Positions 20,332-28,507 are shown, counted from the stretch's first letter. The stretch is DNA of 38,017 bases from Rubrivivax sp. (GCA_019635285.1 JAHBZS010000046.1:1-38017); one strand, 5' to 3'. Made by a program: numbers and translations. Notes: generated by a model not told the origin, from the sequence alone.

Positions 20332-21401
20332 GTCGAGCGCCCCTCCAGCCAGCGGTCCAAGGTCGGCCACATGCGCTTGACCGCATTGGGGCCGGCGACC
20401 AGGCTGACATGGCCGCCCGGCAGCATCACTTCCTGCTTGTCGCGCGAGCGCACGCGCTGCATCAGCGGCTGCGCGCAGGCCGGCGGCACGATGTGGTCGT
20501 ATTGCGCGATGACGTGCAGCAGCGGCAGCTTGACGCGCTTGAGGTCGACCCCCTGGCCGCCGATCTGCAGCGTGCCCTCATAGAGTGCGTTGTTCTGCAT
20601 CAGCTGCTTGGTGATCTGCCGGAAATACTCGCTGGCCAGCGGCAGCGTCTCGGCGCCCCAGCGCTCCATCATGCGGTAGCCCTTGACGTAGTCGTCGTTC
20701 CACATGTTGTCCCACAGCCGCACCTGGCCGGCGATGCGGGCGGCCGGGCGCAGCGCGTCGAAGCCGGCGACGACCATGTCCGACGGCACCACGTCCACCT
20801 TGTCGCAGAGTTTGTCGACGTCGAAGTGGCGCGGGTCGGACAACGCGCGGAACATCGTCATCTGCGAGAAGTCCACCGGCGTGGTGAAGCACACCAGGTT
20901 GCGCAGCGCGGCGCCGTCGTGCAGCGCGGTGTACAGCAGCGACAACACCCCGCCGAAGCAGTAGCCGACCAGCGTCAGCGCGTCCTCGCCGGATGCCTGC
21001 TGCACGCGGGCGATGCAGTCGGGGATGAAGCCGAGCACGTAGTCCTCGATGCGCAGCCCACGCTCGGCGGCGGTGGGCGCGTTCCAGTCCATGACGTAGA
21101 CGTCGTAGCCGCGCTGCAGCAGGAACTCCACCAGGCTCTGCCCCGGCGCCAGGTCGAAGATGTAGGCCTTGTTGGTGGTGGCCATGACCAGCAGGATGGG
21201 CGTGCGGTAGATCTCGCGCTGCTGCGGCTTGTAGTGGTACAGGCCCAAGGTGCCGCGGCGCAGCAGCAGCGTCTTCGGCGTGGTGCCGACCACCGGCGCC
21301 GGCGAGCCCAGGTACTCGATGCCCTTCAGCCCGCGCTGCAGCAGGCGGTCGACCTCGGTGCGCAGGCGCTGCGCAGTGGATGTGTCCGTCGCGGCGGCCA
21401 T
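20328..21401 (-). CDS. phaC: Poly(3-hydroxyalkanoate) synthase, class III-type PhaC
   Basis: A 357-residue alpha/beta hydrolase that polymerises 3-hydroxyacyl-CoA at the granule surface. The lipase-like box is GYCFGG with nucleophile C148; D302 (AQYDHIVPP) and H331 (LPGGHVSLV) complete the triad, almost the exact numbering of Allochromatium PhaC. TTPVDFSQ and DNMWNDDYVKGYR are further family marks. The length of about 355 is that of class III/IV synthases, which need a PhaE or PhaR partner, whereas class I enzymes are near 590. The PhaE-like gene lies 10 bases upstream on the same strand. Confidence 0.93.
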   Translation of the reverse strand: MAAATDTSTAQRLRTEVDRLLQRGLKGIEYLGSPAPVVGTTPKTLLLRRGTLGLYHYKPQQREIYRTPILLVMATTNKAYIFDLAPGQSLVEFLLQRGYDVYVMDWNAPTAAERGLRIEDYVLGFIPDCIARVQQASGEDALTLVGYCFGGVLSLLYTALHDGAALRNLVCFTTPVDFSQMTMFRALSDPRHFDVDKLCDKVDVVPSDMVVAGFDALRPAARIAGQVRLWDNMWNDDYVKGYRMMERWGAETLPLASEYFRQITKQLMQNNALYEGTLQIGGQGVDLKRVKLPLLHVIAQYDHIVPPACAQPLMQRVRSRDKQEVMLPGGHVSLVAGPNAVKRMWPTLDRWLEGRST

Positions 21402-21411
21402 GTCGGGGCCC

Positions 21412-21900
21412 TCAGGCGCTCGCGCGACGGCGGCGGCCGGATGCAGCCTTGCGCGCGGGTGCCGGTTTCACGGCCGGGGCCTTGGCCACCGGCTTCGCGG
21501 CAGATACCTTGGCCGCCGGCGTCGCGGCAGATACCTTGGCCGCCGGCGTCGCGGCGGGTGCCTCGGCCGCCGGCTTGCGCGTGCGCAGCGGACGCGCGGC
21601 GCTGGGTGCCGGCGCCTGCGCCGCCAGCAGGCTGTCGAGCTTGTCTTCCAGCCGCTGCAGCGTCGCGCTCATCTCGGCGAACTCGCGGCCCGTGGGCAGG
21701 TTCAGGCGCTTGTAGAAGTTGTCCAGCGCCAGTTCCATGGCCTGGCGCAGCACCATCGTCAGCGACGACACCTGGTGCAGCGTCTTCACCACCTGGTCGA
21801 TTTCCATGCCACGTCCGGCCAGCGCGTTGGCCCGGCCTTCCAGGCGGTTGACGGCCTGGCGCAGCAGTTCCAGCGGATCGGGGAGAAGGGATTTCGCCAT
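21412..21900 (-). CDS. Short PhaE/PhaR/PhaM-like PHA granule protein with Lys/Ala/Pro tail
   Basis: A 162-residue protein directly upstream of phaC. Residues 1-90 are amphipathic helices (LELLRQAVNRLEGRANAL, VVKTLHQVSSLTMVLRQAM), ending in YKRLNLPTGREFAEMSATLQ plus a coiled segment. The LPTxRE pattern is the C-terminal landmark of PhaE, PhaR and PhaM. Residues 95-162 are a low-complexity Ala/Lys/Pro/Arg tail with AAKVSA repeats, as in PhaF, PhaM and histone H1-like proteins that bind DNA. PhaE is normally about 350 residues, so this is not a standard PhaE. It is probably the PhaC activator and may tie granules to the nucleoid. Confidence 0.78.
   Translation of the reverse strand: MAKSLLPDPLELLRQAVNRLEGRANALAGRGMEIDQVVKTLHQVSSLTMVLRQAMELALDNFYKRLNLPTGREFAEMSATLQRLEDKLDSLLAAQAPAPSAARPLRTRKPAAEAPAATPAAKVSAATPAAKVSAAKPVAKAPAVKPAPARKAASGRRRRASA
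21495..21548 (-). repeat. Two exact 27-bp tandem repeats in the tail of the PhaE-like gene
   Basis: Bases 21495-21521 and 21522-21548 are identical 27-mers coding a nine-residue unit of the KVSAATPAA type. Degenerate copies flank them on both sides. Exact DNA identity, not only peptide similarity, points to recent slippage or unequal exchange, so tail length may vary between strains. Confidence 0.8.
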
Positions 21901-22007
21901 CGCGCGTTCAGGCTCCACTGCGGTGCGGGTGACACGATTGTGGCACCCGCAAGGTGCGCGCGGAAGGGCGCCCCGTAGTGCGCCCGATAGTGCGCGCGGT
22001 AGTGCGC

Positions 22008-22766
22008 CTAGCTGCGCATCGCCTTCAGGATCTGCTGCGAACCCGCGGCCATCAGCCGCGCGTCGGAGCTGACGGTGACGAAGCGGAAGCCCTTGGCGGC
22101 ACGCGCCTTGGCCACTTCGGGCAGGCCGTTGTGCACGCCGGCGGTGACGCCGTGCGCCTTGGCGCGCGCGAGGATGTGGTCGATGGCCTGCGCGGCCTTC
22201 GGATCGGGGTTGTCGAAGTCGGGCTTGCAGCCCAGCGCCAGCGCCAGGTCGCTGGGGCCCACATAGACCGCGTCCAGCCCTTCCACCGACAGGATGTCGT
22301 CCAGGTTGTCCAGCGCCTGCGCGGTCTCGATCATCGCGAAGGCGACGATGGTGTCGTTGGCATGCTGCGGATAGTCGGGCCCGCCGTAGAGCGTGGCGCG
22401 CACCGGCCCGAAGCTGCGCGTGCCGCGCGGCGCGTAGTGGGTGTAGGCCACCAGCTTCTGCGCGTCCTCGCGCGTGTTGACCATCGGGCAGATGATCGCG
22501 TAGGCGCCGGCGTCCAGCGACTTCATGATGATGCCGGGCTCGAGCCAGGGCACGCGCACCACCGGCACCGTCGGCGTGGTGGAGATGGCCTGCAGCATGC
22601 CCACCATCGCCTGGTAGTCGATGACGCCGTGCTGCAGGTCGATGGTCAGCGAGTCCCAGCCCTGGTGCGCCATGACCTCGGCGGAAAAGGCGTTGGGCAC
22701 CGCCAGCCAGCCGTTGACGGCCGCCTTGTCGTCGCGCCACAGCGTGCGCAGCCGGTTTTCTCTCAT
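22008..22766 (-). CDS. HpcH/HpaI-type class II aldolase
   Basis: A 252-residue TIM-barrel aldolase that cleaves 4-hydroxy-2-keto acids to pyruvate plus an aldehyde. The family residues are in place: H46 (IDLQHGVID), R71 (VVRVPW), metal ligands E147 (AMIETAQAL) and D173 (VGPSDLALALG). The usual E-H dyad reads Q-H here. Relatives include HpaI and GarL, the 5-keto-4-deoxyglucarate aldolase. Neighbouring uronate dehydrogenase, lactonase and, further on, tartronate semialdehyde reductase and glycerate kinase make a GarL-like role attractive but unproven. GGAG lies six bases before the ATG. It follows the Bug receptor gene across a hairpin repeat array. Confidence 0.9.
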   Translation of the reverse strand: MRENRLRTLWRDDKAAVNGWLAVPNAFSAEVMAHQGWDSLTIDLQHGVIDYQAMVGMLQAISTTPTVPVVRVPWLEPGIIMKSLDAGAYAIICPMVNTREDAQKLVAYTHYAPRGTRSFGPVRATLYGGPDYPQHANDTIVAFAMIETAQALDNLDDILSVEGLDAVYVGPSDLALALGCKPDFDNPDPKAAQAIDHILARAKAHGVTAGVHNGLPEVAKARAAKGFRFVTVSSDARLMAAGSQQILKAMRS

Positions 22767-22781
22767 GTTCGTCTCCGTGTG

Positions 22782-22883
22782 GTCTGCGAGCCCGCGGGCT
22801 CCGTCTTGTCAGCGAGCCTTGCGGGCTCCGTCTTGTCGGCGAGCCCGACGGGCTCGGTCTTGTCGCCGAGCCCGGCGGGCTCA
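22782..22883 (-). repeat. Tandem array of 27-bp palindromic units between Bug receptor and aldolase genes
   Basis: Three full 27-bp units (22803-22829, 22830-22856, 22857-22883) and a shortened fourth (22782-22802) lie head to tail. On the + strand each full unit begins GTCTTGTC and contains a self-complementary core such as GAGCCCGACGGGCTC; the short copy has the perfect 14-bp palindrome GAGCCCGCGGGCTC. The array starts at the stop codon of the Bug gene, which is part of the last unit. Each unit can form a short hairpin in the transcript, giving up to four in series. Confidence 0.85.
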
Positions 22884-23849
22884 GTCGATTTTCACACCGC
22901 CCTGGGCCACCACCGTCGCCCAGTTCTTGCGCTCGCGCTCGAAGAACTGCGTGAACTCGCCCGGCGTCATCGTCACCACCTCGGCGCCCTGCGACACCAG
23001 CCGCTCGCGCACCTCGGGCGAGCGGATCACCGCGATCAGCTCGGCATTCAGCTTGTCGACCACCGCCTTCGGCGTGCCGGCGGGCACCAGCACGCCTTGC
23101 CAGGTGCCGGACTCGAAGCCCTTGACGCCCTGCTCGGCGATGGTCGGCACGTTGGGCAGCAGCGACACGCGCCTGGCCTTGCTGACGCCGATGACCTTGA
23201 GCTTGCCGCTCTCGACGAAGGGCAGCGTGGCCAGCATGCCGTTCATCAGCACCTGCGTCTGGCCGGCCACGGTGTCGCCGATGGCCTGCGAGCCGCCCTT
23301 GTAGGGGATGTACTGCCACTTGGACCCGGTGGCCTTCTCCACGGCCACGCCGGCCACGTGCGGCGCGCTGCCGATGGCCGTGACGGCGAAGTTCAGCGAC
23401 TGCTTCTGCGACAGCGCCACCAGCTCGGCCAGGTTGTTGGCCGGTACCGACGGATGCACCACCAGCAGGTGCGGCGAATAGGCCAGCATGGTCACGCCGC
23501 GCAGGTCCTTCGACGGCTCGAAGGGCAGCTTGCTGTACACCGACGCGGTGATGGCCAGTGCGCCCACGTCGCACAGCACCAGCGTGTAGCCGTCCGGCGC
23601 CGACTTGGCGACGAAGTCGGTGCCGGTGTTGCCGTTGGCGCCGGGCTTGTTCTCGACGATCACCGGCTGCTTCAGCGCGTCCTGCAGCGGCTTGCTGATG
23701 GCGCGCGCGATGATGTCCGACGAGCCCCCCGGCGGGTAGGGCACGATGATGTGCACCGGCTTGCTGGGCCAGGCCTGTGCCAGTGCCGCGGGGGCCAGGC
23801 ACAGCGCCGCCAACGCGGCCGCGAGGGTGGCGAGTCGTCTGCGGATCAC
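22881..23849 (-). CDS. Bug/TctC-type periplasmic substrate-binding receptor
   Basis: A 322-residue extracytoplasmic receptor of the Bug family, very abundant in Burkholderiales and mostly binding carboxylates. The signal peptide MIRRRLATLAAALAALCLAP ends near ALAQ. The mature protein opens WPSKPVHIIVPYPPGGSSD, the hallmark Bug start whose PGG loop contacts a ligand carboxylate. VIVENKPGANGNTGTDFVAK and YIPYKGGSQAIGD follow. No TctA/TctB membrane partners are encoded nearby, which is common for Bug proteins. The start is GTG 23849 with GGGAG five bases upstream. A promoter and GntR operator lie directly before it. Confidence 0.93.
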   Translation of the reverse strand: MIRRRLATLAAALAALCLAPAALAQAWPSKPVHIIVPYPPGGSSDIIARAISKPLQDALKQPVIVENKPGANGNTGTDFVAKSAPDGYTLVLCDVGALAITASVYSKLPFEPSKDLRGVTMLAYSPHLLVVHPSVPANNLAELVALSQKQSLNFAVTAIGSAPHVAGVAVEKATGSKWQYIPYKGGSQAIGDTVAGQTQVLMNGMLATLPFVESGKLKVIGVSKARRVSLLPNVPTIAEQGVKGFESGTWQGVLVPAGTPKAVVDKLNAELIAVIRSPEVRERLVSQGAEVVTMTPGEFTQFFERERKNWATVVAQGGVKID

Positions 23850-23867
23850 TCGTTCTCCCGATAGTTA

Positions 23868-23885
23868 TCAGTTGTCGTACAACTA
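23868..23885. promoter_or_regulatory. Operator 1 for the GntR regulator (Bug promoter)
   Basis: The inverted repeat AGTTGT-N3-ACAACT occupies 23870-23884. The 18 bases 23868-23885 are identical, on the opposite strand, to 24734-24751. It begins directly after the -10 of the Bug promoter, so it covers the expected transcription start and bound protein would block transcription. FadR/FCD-type GntR proteins favour short palindromes of this kind. Confidence 0.78.
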
Positions 23886-23914
23886 AGCATAAAGCCAACG
23901 CCGGGGGATGGCAA
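23886..23914 (-). promoter_or_regulatory. Sigma-70-type promoter of the Bug-aldolase genes
   Basis: On the minus strand TTGCCA (23914-23909) and TATGCT (23891-23886) are separated by exactly 17 bases. This is five of six matches at -35 and four of six at -10. The GntR operator follows immediately, and the Bug start codon is 37 bases below the -10. Confidence 0.68.
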
Positions 23915-23929
23915 GCGCCGCGTGCCGCG

Positions 23930-24664
23930 TCAGCCCGCCACCGCGCCGGTGGCACGACGGCGGCGCTCGCGGCTGTTGGCCAGGTGCGTGCGCATCGCCG
24001 CGCGCGCGGCGTCGCCGTCCTGGTTGCGGATGGCGTCGTAGATGCTTTCGTGCTCGGCATTGACGCGCCGCAGGTACAGCCGCTGCTCCTCGCTCATGCC
24101 GGCCGCGCCGTCGAGCCGGGCACGCGGGATGATCATCGCGCCCAGGCTGGCCATCAGGTCGGCGAAGTGCGCGTTCTGCGTGGCGCGCGCGATCTCCAGG
24201 TGGAACTGGAAATCCGGCCCGACCGCGTCGCGCCCCTGCTCCACCGCCGCGGCCACGGCATCCAGCGCGCCGCGCATCTGCCGCAGGTTGTCGGCATTGC
24301 GGCGCTGCGCGGCCAGGCTCGCCGCCTCGGTCTCGATGCCGATGCGCAGCTCGAGCACGGCGATGACATCGCGCAGCGTGGCGAACTGCTCGGGCGCCAG
24401 CTTGAAGGGCACGGCCGCGCCCAGGCCGACCACGAAGGTGCCGATGCCGTGCCGCGTGAGCACCAGGCCGGCGGCCTGCAGCTTGGAGATGGCCTCGCGC
24501 ACCACGGTGCGGCTGACGCCGAATTCGGCCATGAACTCGGCCTCCGTGGGCAGTTTGTCGCCGGCCGCCAGCCGGCCTTCGCGGATGCGGTCGCCCAGCG
24601 CCTCCACCAGTTCCAGCGCCAGGCTGCGCGGCCGGCGCCGCAGCAGTTCGGTCGACGTTTCCAT
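23930..24664 (-). CDS. GntR-family (FadR/FCD subfamily) regulator of the uronate-type genes
   Basis: A 244-residue regulator. The N-terminal winged helix-turn-helix reads LGDRIREGRLAAGDKLPTEAEFMAEFG then VSRTVVREAISKLQAAGLV and GIGTFV. A helical FCD effector domain starts near residue 95 (LRDVIAVLELRIGIETEAAS), with metal/effector residues expected in FQFHLEIARATQN and AEHESIYDAI. FCD proteins often respond to sugar acids, which suits the neighbouring uronate dehydrogenase and TRAP genes. The ATG at 24664 has GGAGG six bases upstream. The gene sits between the two arms, with an identical operator on each side. Confidence 0.93.
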   Translation of the reverse strand: METSTELLRRRPRSLALELVEALGDRIREGRLAAGDKLPTEAEFMAEFGVSRTVVREAISKLQAAGLVLTRHGIGTFVVGLGAAVPFKLAPEQFATLRDVIAVLELRIGIETEAASLAAQRRNADNLRQMRGALDAVAAAVEQGRDAVGPDFQFHLEIARATQNAHFADLMASLGAMIIPRARLDGAAGMSEEQRLYLRRVNAEHESIYDAIRNQDGDAARAAMRTHLANSRERRRRATGAVAG

Positions 24665-24699
24665 GTGGTCCCTCCGCACAAACCCTTAGGTGATCCGGC

Positions 24700-24728
24700 T
24701 TGACAGCCTGGAGCCCTTTTCGCACCAT
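24700..24728 (+). promoter_or_regulatory. Promoter of the udh-TRAP-lactonase operon
   Basis: A consensus -35 TTGACA (24700-24705) is followed after 17 bases by a weak -10 CACCAT (24723-24728). The GntR operator starts six bases later, in the same relative place as at the Bug promoter. The udh start is at 24784. Confidence 0.6.
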
Positions 24729-24733
24729 TGCCG

Positions 24734-24751
24734 TAGTTGTACGACAACTGA
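24734..24751. promoter_or_regulatory. Operator 2 for the GntR regulator (udh promoter)
   Basis: AGTTGT-ACG-ACAACT at 24735-24749 repeats operator 1 exactly over 18 bases, in inverted orientation. A further near half-site, GTATGACAAC at 24756-24765, repeats GTACGACAAC (24739-24748) 17 bases downstream, which could hold a second dimer. The position between gntR and udh would allow control of both. Confidence 0.8.
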
Positions 24752-24783
24752 CGACGTATGACAACCGGAATCCACCCAAGATC

Positions 24784-25605
24784 ATGCCCGCCACCCACCC
24801 CACCGGTCTGCGCTTTCGCCGGCTGCTGCTGACCGGCGCTGCCGGCGGCCTGGGCCGCGAACTGCGGACGCGCCTGAAGGCCTACTGCGACACCCTGCGA
24901 CTGAGCGACGTCGCGCCCCTGGGGCCCGCCGCGGCGGGCGAAGAGATCCAGCCCGCGGCGCTGCAGGACGGCGCCGCGGTGCATGCGCTGCTGCACGACG
25001 TGGACGCGGTGGTGCACCTGGGCGGCATCTCGGTGGAAGGCCCGTTCGAGCCGATCCTGCAGGCCAACATCGTCGGCATCTACCACCTGTACGAGGCGGC
25101 GCGCAAGCACGGCGTGCGCCGCATCGTCTTCGCCAGCTCCAACCACGTCACCGGCTTCTATAGGCAGGACGAGGTCATCGACGCACGCATGCCGATGCGC
25201 CCCGACGGCTACTACGGGCTGAGCAAGGCCTTCGGCGAGAACCTGGCGCAGTTCTACTTCGACCGCTACGGCCTGGAGACGGTGAGCCTGCGCATCGGCT
25301 CCAGCTTCCCCGAGCCGAAGGACCGGCGCATGCTGGCCACGTGGATGAGCTTCGACGACCTGGAGCGCCTGGTCGTCGCCAGCCTGAGCGCGCCGGTGGT
25401 CGGCCACAGCGTGATCTACGGCCTGTCGGACAACACCGTGCGCTGGTGGGACAACACGCCGGCCGCGCACATCGGCTACCGGCCGCGCGACAGCTCCGAC
25501 GCCTTCCGCGCCCAGGTCGAGGCCCGGCAGCCGACGCTGGATCACGGCAACCCGGCCACGCGGTACCAGGGCGGCGGCTTCGTCACCCAGGGCCCCTTCG
25601 ATTGA
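24784..25605 (+). CDS. udh: Uronate dehydrogenase (NAD-dependent, SDR family)
   Basis: A 273-residue extended-type short-chain dehydrogenase that oxidises D-galacturonate or D-glucuronate to the aldarolactone. The NAD loop is [10 protein letters not shown] (from T17), and the catalytic pair is Y144/K148 in YYGLSK. Features shared with Agrobacterium and Pseudomonas Udh include [48 protein letters not shown], a WWDN near residue 222 and the closing RYQGGGFV. The ribosome site before ATG 24784 is weak. It is the first gene of the + strand arm and lies under the GntR operator. Confidence 0.92.
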   Translation: MPATHPTGLRFRRLLLTGAAGGLGRELRTRLKAYCDTLRLSDVAPLGPAAAGEEIQPAALQDGAAVHALLHDVDAVVHLGGISVEGPFEPILQANIVGIYHLYEAARKHGVRRIVFASSNHVTGFYRQDEVIDARMPMRPDGYYGLSKAFGENLAQFYFDRYGLETVSLRIGSSFPEPKDRRMLATWMSFDDLERLVVASLSAPVVGHSVIYGLSDNTVRWWDNTPAAHIGYRPRDSSDAFRAQVEARQPTLDHGNPATRYQGGGFVTQGPFD

Positions 25606-25655
25606 TGCCAGCGATGCGCGAGCCCCATCCCCCCACCTACCCAGGAGACACCCCC

Positions 25656-26633
25656 ATGGCCCGTACCTTCTCCCTGATCCCGCGCCTGCTGTGCGCGCTG
25701 TTTGCCGGCGTGAGCCTCGGCGCGCACGCCGCCGAGTTCCGCTCGGCCGACATCCACAACAGCGACGACTACCCCACCGTGGTCGCCGTCAAGTACATGA
25801 GCGACCAGCTCGACAAGAAGAGCGGCGGCAAATACAAGATCAAGGTCTACAACAAGGGCGCGCTGGGCACCGAGAAGGAAACCATCGACCAGGTGAAGAT
25901 CGGCGCGCTCGACCTGACGCGGGTGAACATCAGCCCGATGAACAACATCTGCCCGCTGACGCAGGTGCCGACGATGCCCTTCCTGTTCCACTCGGTGGAG
26001 CACATGCGCAAGGTGCTCGACGGCCCGATCGGCGACGAGATCCTGAAGAGCTGCGAAAGCGCCGGCTTCATCGGCCTGGCCTTCTACGACAGCGGCGCAC
26101 GCAGCATCTACGCCAAGAAGCCGATCAAGACCGTGGCCGACGCCAAGGGGCTGAAGATCCGCGTGCAGCAGTCCGACCTGTGGGTGGCGCTGGTGTCGGC
26201 GATGGGCGCCAACGCCACACCGATGCCTTACGGCGAGGTCTACACCGGCCTGAAGACCGGGCTGATCGACGCGGCCGAGAACAACATTCCGTCCTACGAC
26301 ACCGCCAAGCACGTCGAAGCCGTCAAGATCTACTCGAAGACCGAGCACTCGATGGCGCCGGAGATGCTGCTGATGAGCAAGGTGGTCTGGGACAAGCTGC
26401 CCAAGGCCGACCAGGACATGATCCGTGCCGCCGCCAAGGAGTCGGTGGCCGTCGAGCGGCAGAAGTGGGACGAGCAGGAAGCCAAGTCGCTGGCCAACGT
26501 GAAGGCGCAGGGCGCCGAGATCGTCGAGGTCGACAAGAAGAGCTTCCAGGCGGTGATGGGGCCGGTCTACGAAAAGTTCATGACCTCGCCCGACCAGAAG
26601 CGCCTGGTCAAGGCCACGCAAGACACGAAGTAA
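25656..26633 (+). CDS. TRAP transporter substrate-binding protein (DctP type)
   Basis: A 325-residue periplasmic solute receptor. The signal peptide [19 protein letters not shown] ends near AHAAEF. The mature domain has the family order: [22 protein letters not shown], then [28 protein letters not shown] (with the arginine that binds the ligand carboxylate) and [21 protein letters not shown] receptors for glucuronate and galacturonate are known, and the adjoining udh and lactonase favour a sugar acid. AGGAG precedes the ATG. A stem-loop separates it from the membrane subunits. Confidence 0.94.
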   Translation: MARTFSLIPRLLCALFAGVSLGAHAAEFRSADIHNSDDYPTVVAVKYMSDQLDKKSGGKYKIKVYNKGALGTEKETIDQVKIGALDLTRVNISPMNNICPLTQVPTMPFLFHSVEHMRKVLDGPIGDEILKSCESAGFIGLAFYDSGARSIYAKKPIKTVADAKGLKIRVQQSDLWVALVSAMGANATPMPYGEVYTGLKTGLIDAAENNIPSYDTAKHVEAVKIYSKTEHSMAPEMLLMSKVVWDKLPKADQDMIRAAAKESVAVERQKWDEQEAKSLANVKAQGAEIVEVDKKSFQAVMGPVYEKFMTSPDQKRLVKATQDTK

Positions 26634-26654
26634 GGCCCAGCCCCCGCGCATTGC

Positions 26655-26715
26655 GCGCGCCTCCTCGCGGGGCACCGCCAGGCGGCCGGTGCCGCCGGTC
26701 CGCCGGAGGCCGCGC
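26655..26715 (+). terminator. Intercistronic stem-loop between the TRAP receptor and membrane subunits
   Basis: An inner stem GGCACCG/CGGTGCC (26671-26677 with 26687-26693, 9-base loop) lies inside an outer stem GCCTCC/GGAGGC (26659-26664 with 26705-26710), extended by GC-rich flanks. No T-run follows. It begins about 22 bases after the receptor stop and probably stabilises that mRNA or reduces read-through, giving excess receptor over the membrane subunits. Confidence 0.55.
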
Positions 26716-26738
26716 AAGGCGCTCCCCGCAGCACCACC

Positions 26739-27227
26739 ATGTACACCCGTTTCTGTGCGGCGCTGTCGCGCCTGAGCCTGATCCTGGCCTCCATCGGCCT
26801 GATCGCCGTCATCCTGTGCGTGCAGTGGCAGGTCTTCGGCCGCTACGTGTTGAACGACACGCCCACCTGGGCCGAGGCGCTGGCCATGCTGCTGGTGCTG
26901 TTCGTCACCGCCTTCGGCCTGGCGGTCGGCGTGCGCGACTCCGGCCACGTCGGCCTGGAATCGATGGTGGCGCTGCTGCCTGAAGCCTGGCAGCGCCGCA
27001 TCGAGCTGCTGATCCACGCGCTGGTCGGCCTGTTCGGCGCGCTGATGACCTACGGCGGCTGGGTCTGGGCCAGCGCCAAGTGGGGCGAGAAGAAGCCGAT
27101 GATGCCGGTGCCCGACGGCATCGACTACGTGCCGCTGATCATCGCCGGCGTGCTGATCGTGCTGTTCTCCATCGAGCACATCGCCGCCAACCTGCGCGGC
27201 ATCACCGTGGAGCCGGCATGGAACTGA
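26739..27227 (+). CDS. TRAP transporter small membrane subunit (DctQ type)
   Basis: A 162-residue inner-membrane protein with four hydrophobic segments: about residues 10-32, 45-65, 85-105 and 130-150. The QWQVFGRYVLNDTPTWAEAL motif between the first two is the conserved DctQ signature. EPAWN is the C-terminus, which overlaps the large subunit start by 10 bases. No clear ribosome site precedes the ATG. Its role is as the structural partner of DctM in sodium-driven uptake. Confidence 0.92.
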   Translation: MYTRFCAALSRLSLILASIGLIAVILCVQWQVFGRYVLNDTPTWAEALAMLLVLFVTAFGLAVGVRDSGHVGLESMVALLPEAWQRRIELLIHALVGLFGALMTYGGWVWASAKWGEKKPMMPVPDGIDYVPLIIAGVLIVLFSIEHIAANLRGITVEPAWN

Positions 27228-28507
27228 CCGTCTTGTGCGTCAGCTTCACGCTGCTGCTGCTGCTGGGCGTGCCGGTGGCTTTTGCCATCGGCTTGTCGTC
27301 GGTGGCCACGATCCTCGCCGCCGGGCTGCCGATCGCCGTGGTCTTCCAGAAGATGGTCGGCGGCATGCAGGTCTTCAGCTTCCTGGCGATCCCCTTCTTC
27401 GTCTTCGCCGGCGAACTGATGCTCTACGGAGGCATCGCCGAGCGCATCGTGCGCTTCGCCAACAGCATGGTCGGCCACGTGCGCGGCGGCCTAGGGATGA
27501 GCAACGTGCTCGGCTGCACGCTGTTCGGCGGCATCGTCGGCTCGCCGGTGGCCGACGTGTCGGCGATGGGCAGCGTGATGATTCCGCTGATGAAGAAGGA
27601 AGGTTACGACGCCGACTACGCGGTCAACGTGACCACCCACGCCGCGCTGGTCGGCGCGCTGATGCCGACCTCGCACAACCTGATCCTGTTCACGCTGGCC
27701 ACCTCGGGGCTGGCCTCGGTCAGCGTGCTCGGGCTGATCCTGGCCGGCGTGGTGCCGGCGCTGATCCTGACCTTGTGCAACCTGGGCGCGGCCTACTGGG
27801 TGGCCAAGAAGCGCGGCTATCCGACGCACGGCAGCTTCCCCGGCTGGGCGGCGGTGGCCACGGCCTTCGCGGCCGCGCTGCCGGGGCTGCTGGTGGTGGT
27901 CATCATCCTGGGCGGCATCCTGTCGGGCATGTTCACGGCCACCGAGTCCGCCGCCATCGCGGTCGGCTGGGCCTTGCTGGTCACGGTGGTGGTCTATCGC
28001 TCGCTGCGCTGGCATGACTTCATGAAGGCCTGCGCCAAGGCCTGCAAGACCACCGGCGTGGTGCTGCTGCTGATCGGCATCTCGGCGGCCTTCGGCTACT
28101 TCCTGGCGCTGTACGAGGTGCCGCAGAAGACCGGCGAGCTGATGAAGTCGGTGTCCAGCGCGCCGTGGGTCATCTTCCTGATGATCAACGTCCTGCTGTT
28201 CGTGCTGGGCACCTTTCTGGACATGGCGCCGACGATCCTGATCTGCACGCCGATCTTCATGCCCATCGCCATGCAGTTCGGCATGGACCCGCTGCAGTTC
28301 GGCGTGGTCATGCTGATCAACTGCGCGCTCGGGCTGAACACGCCGCCGGTGGGCACGGTGCAGTTCGTCGGCTGCGCCATCGGCGAGGTGTCGGTCGGCC
28401 AGGTGATGCGTACCATCTGGCCCTTCTACGGCGCGCTGGGGCTGACGCTGATCCTGGTGACCTACGTGCCGGCGTTCTCCACCTGGCTGCCAGGACTGCT
28501 CAAATGA
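27218..28507 (+). CDS. TRAP transporter large membrane subunit (DctM type)
   Basis: A 429-residue transporter with about twelve membrane segments. Landmarks of the DctM family are FLAIPFFVFAGELM, VGSPVADVSAMGSVMIPLMK, HAALVGALMPTSHNLILF, GMFTATESAAIAVGWAL, FLDMAPTILICTPIFMPI and GLNTPPVG. The second half mirrors the first, as expected of the elevator-type fold. It is translated from an ATG inside the end of the small subunit gene and overlaps the lactonase start by ATGA, so the operon is tightly coupled. Confidence 0.95.
   Translation: MELTVLCVSFTLLLLLGVPVAFAIGLSSVATILAAGLPIAVVFQKMVGGMQVFSFLAIPFFVFAGELMLYGGIAERIVRFANSMVGHVRGGLGMSNVLGCTLFGGIVGSPVADVSAMGSVMIPLMKKEGYDADYAVNVTTHAALVGALMPTSHNLILFTLATSGLASVSVLGLILAGVVPALILTLCNLGAAYWVAKKRGYPTHGSFPGWAAVATAFAAALPGLLVVVIILGGILSGMFTATESAAIAVGWALLVTVVVYRSLRWHDFMKACAKACKTTGVVLLLIGISAAFGYFLALYEVPQKTGELMKSVSSAPWVIFLMINVLLFVLGTFLDMAPTILICTPIFMPIAMQFGMDPLQFGVVMLINCALGLNTPPVGTVQFVGCAIGEVSVGQVMRTIWPFYGALGLTLILVTYVPAFSTWLPGLLK

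Noticed and set aside
22782-22883. CRISPR array
   Set aside because: Units abut without unique spacers, the repeat core is a short palindrome, and no cas genes are present.
21412-24060. An 882-codon open frame on the minus strand running through the PhaE-like, aldolase and Bug genes
   Set aside because: Only the last 162 codons are a real gene. The rest is out of frame with two clear genes and crosses the repeat array.
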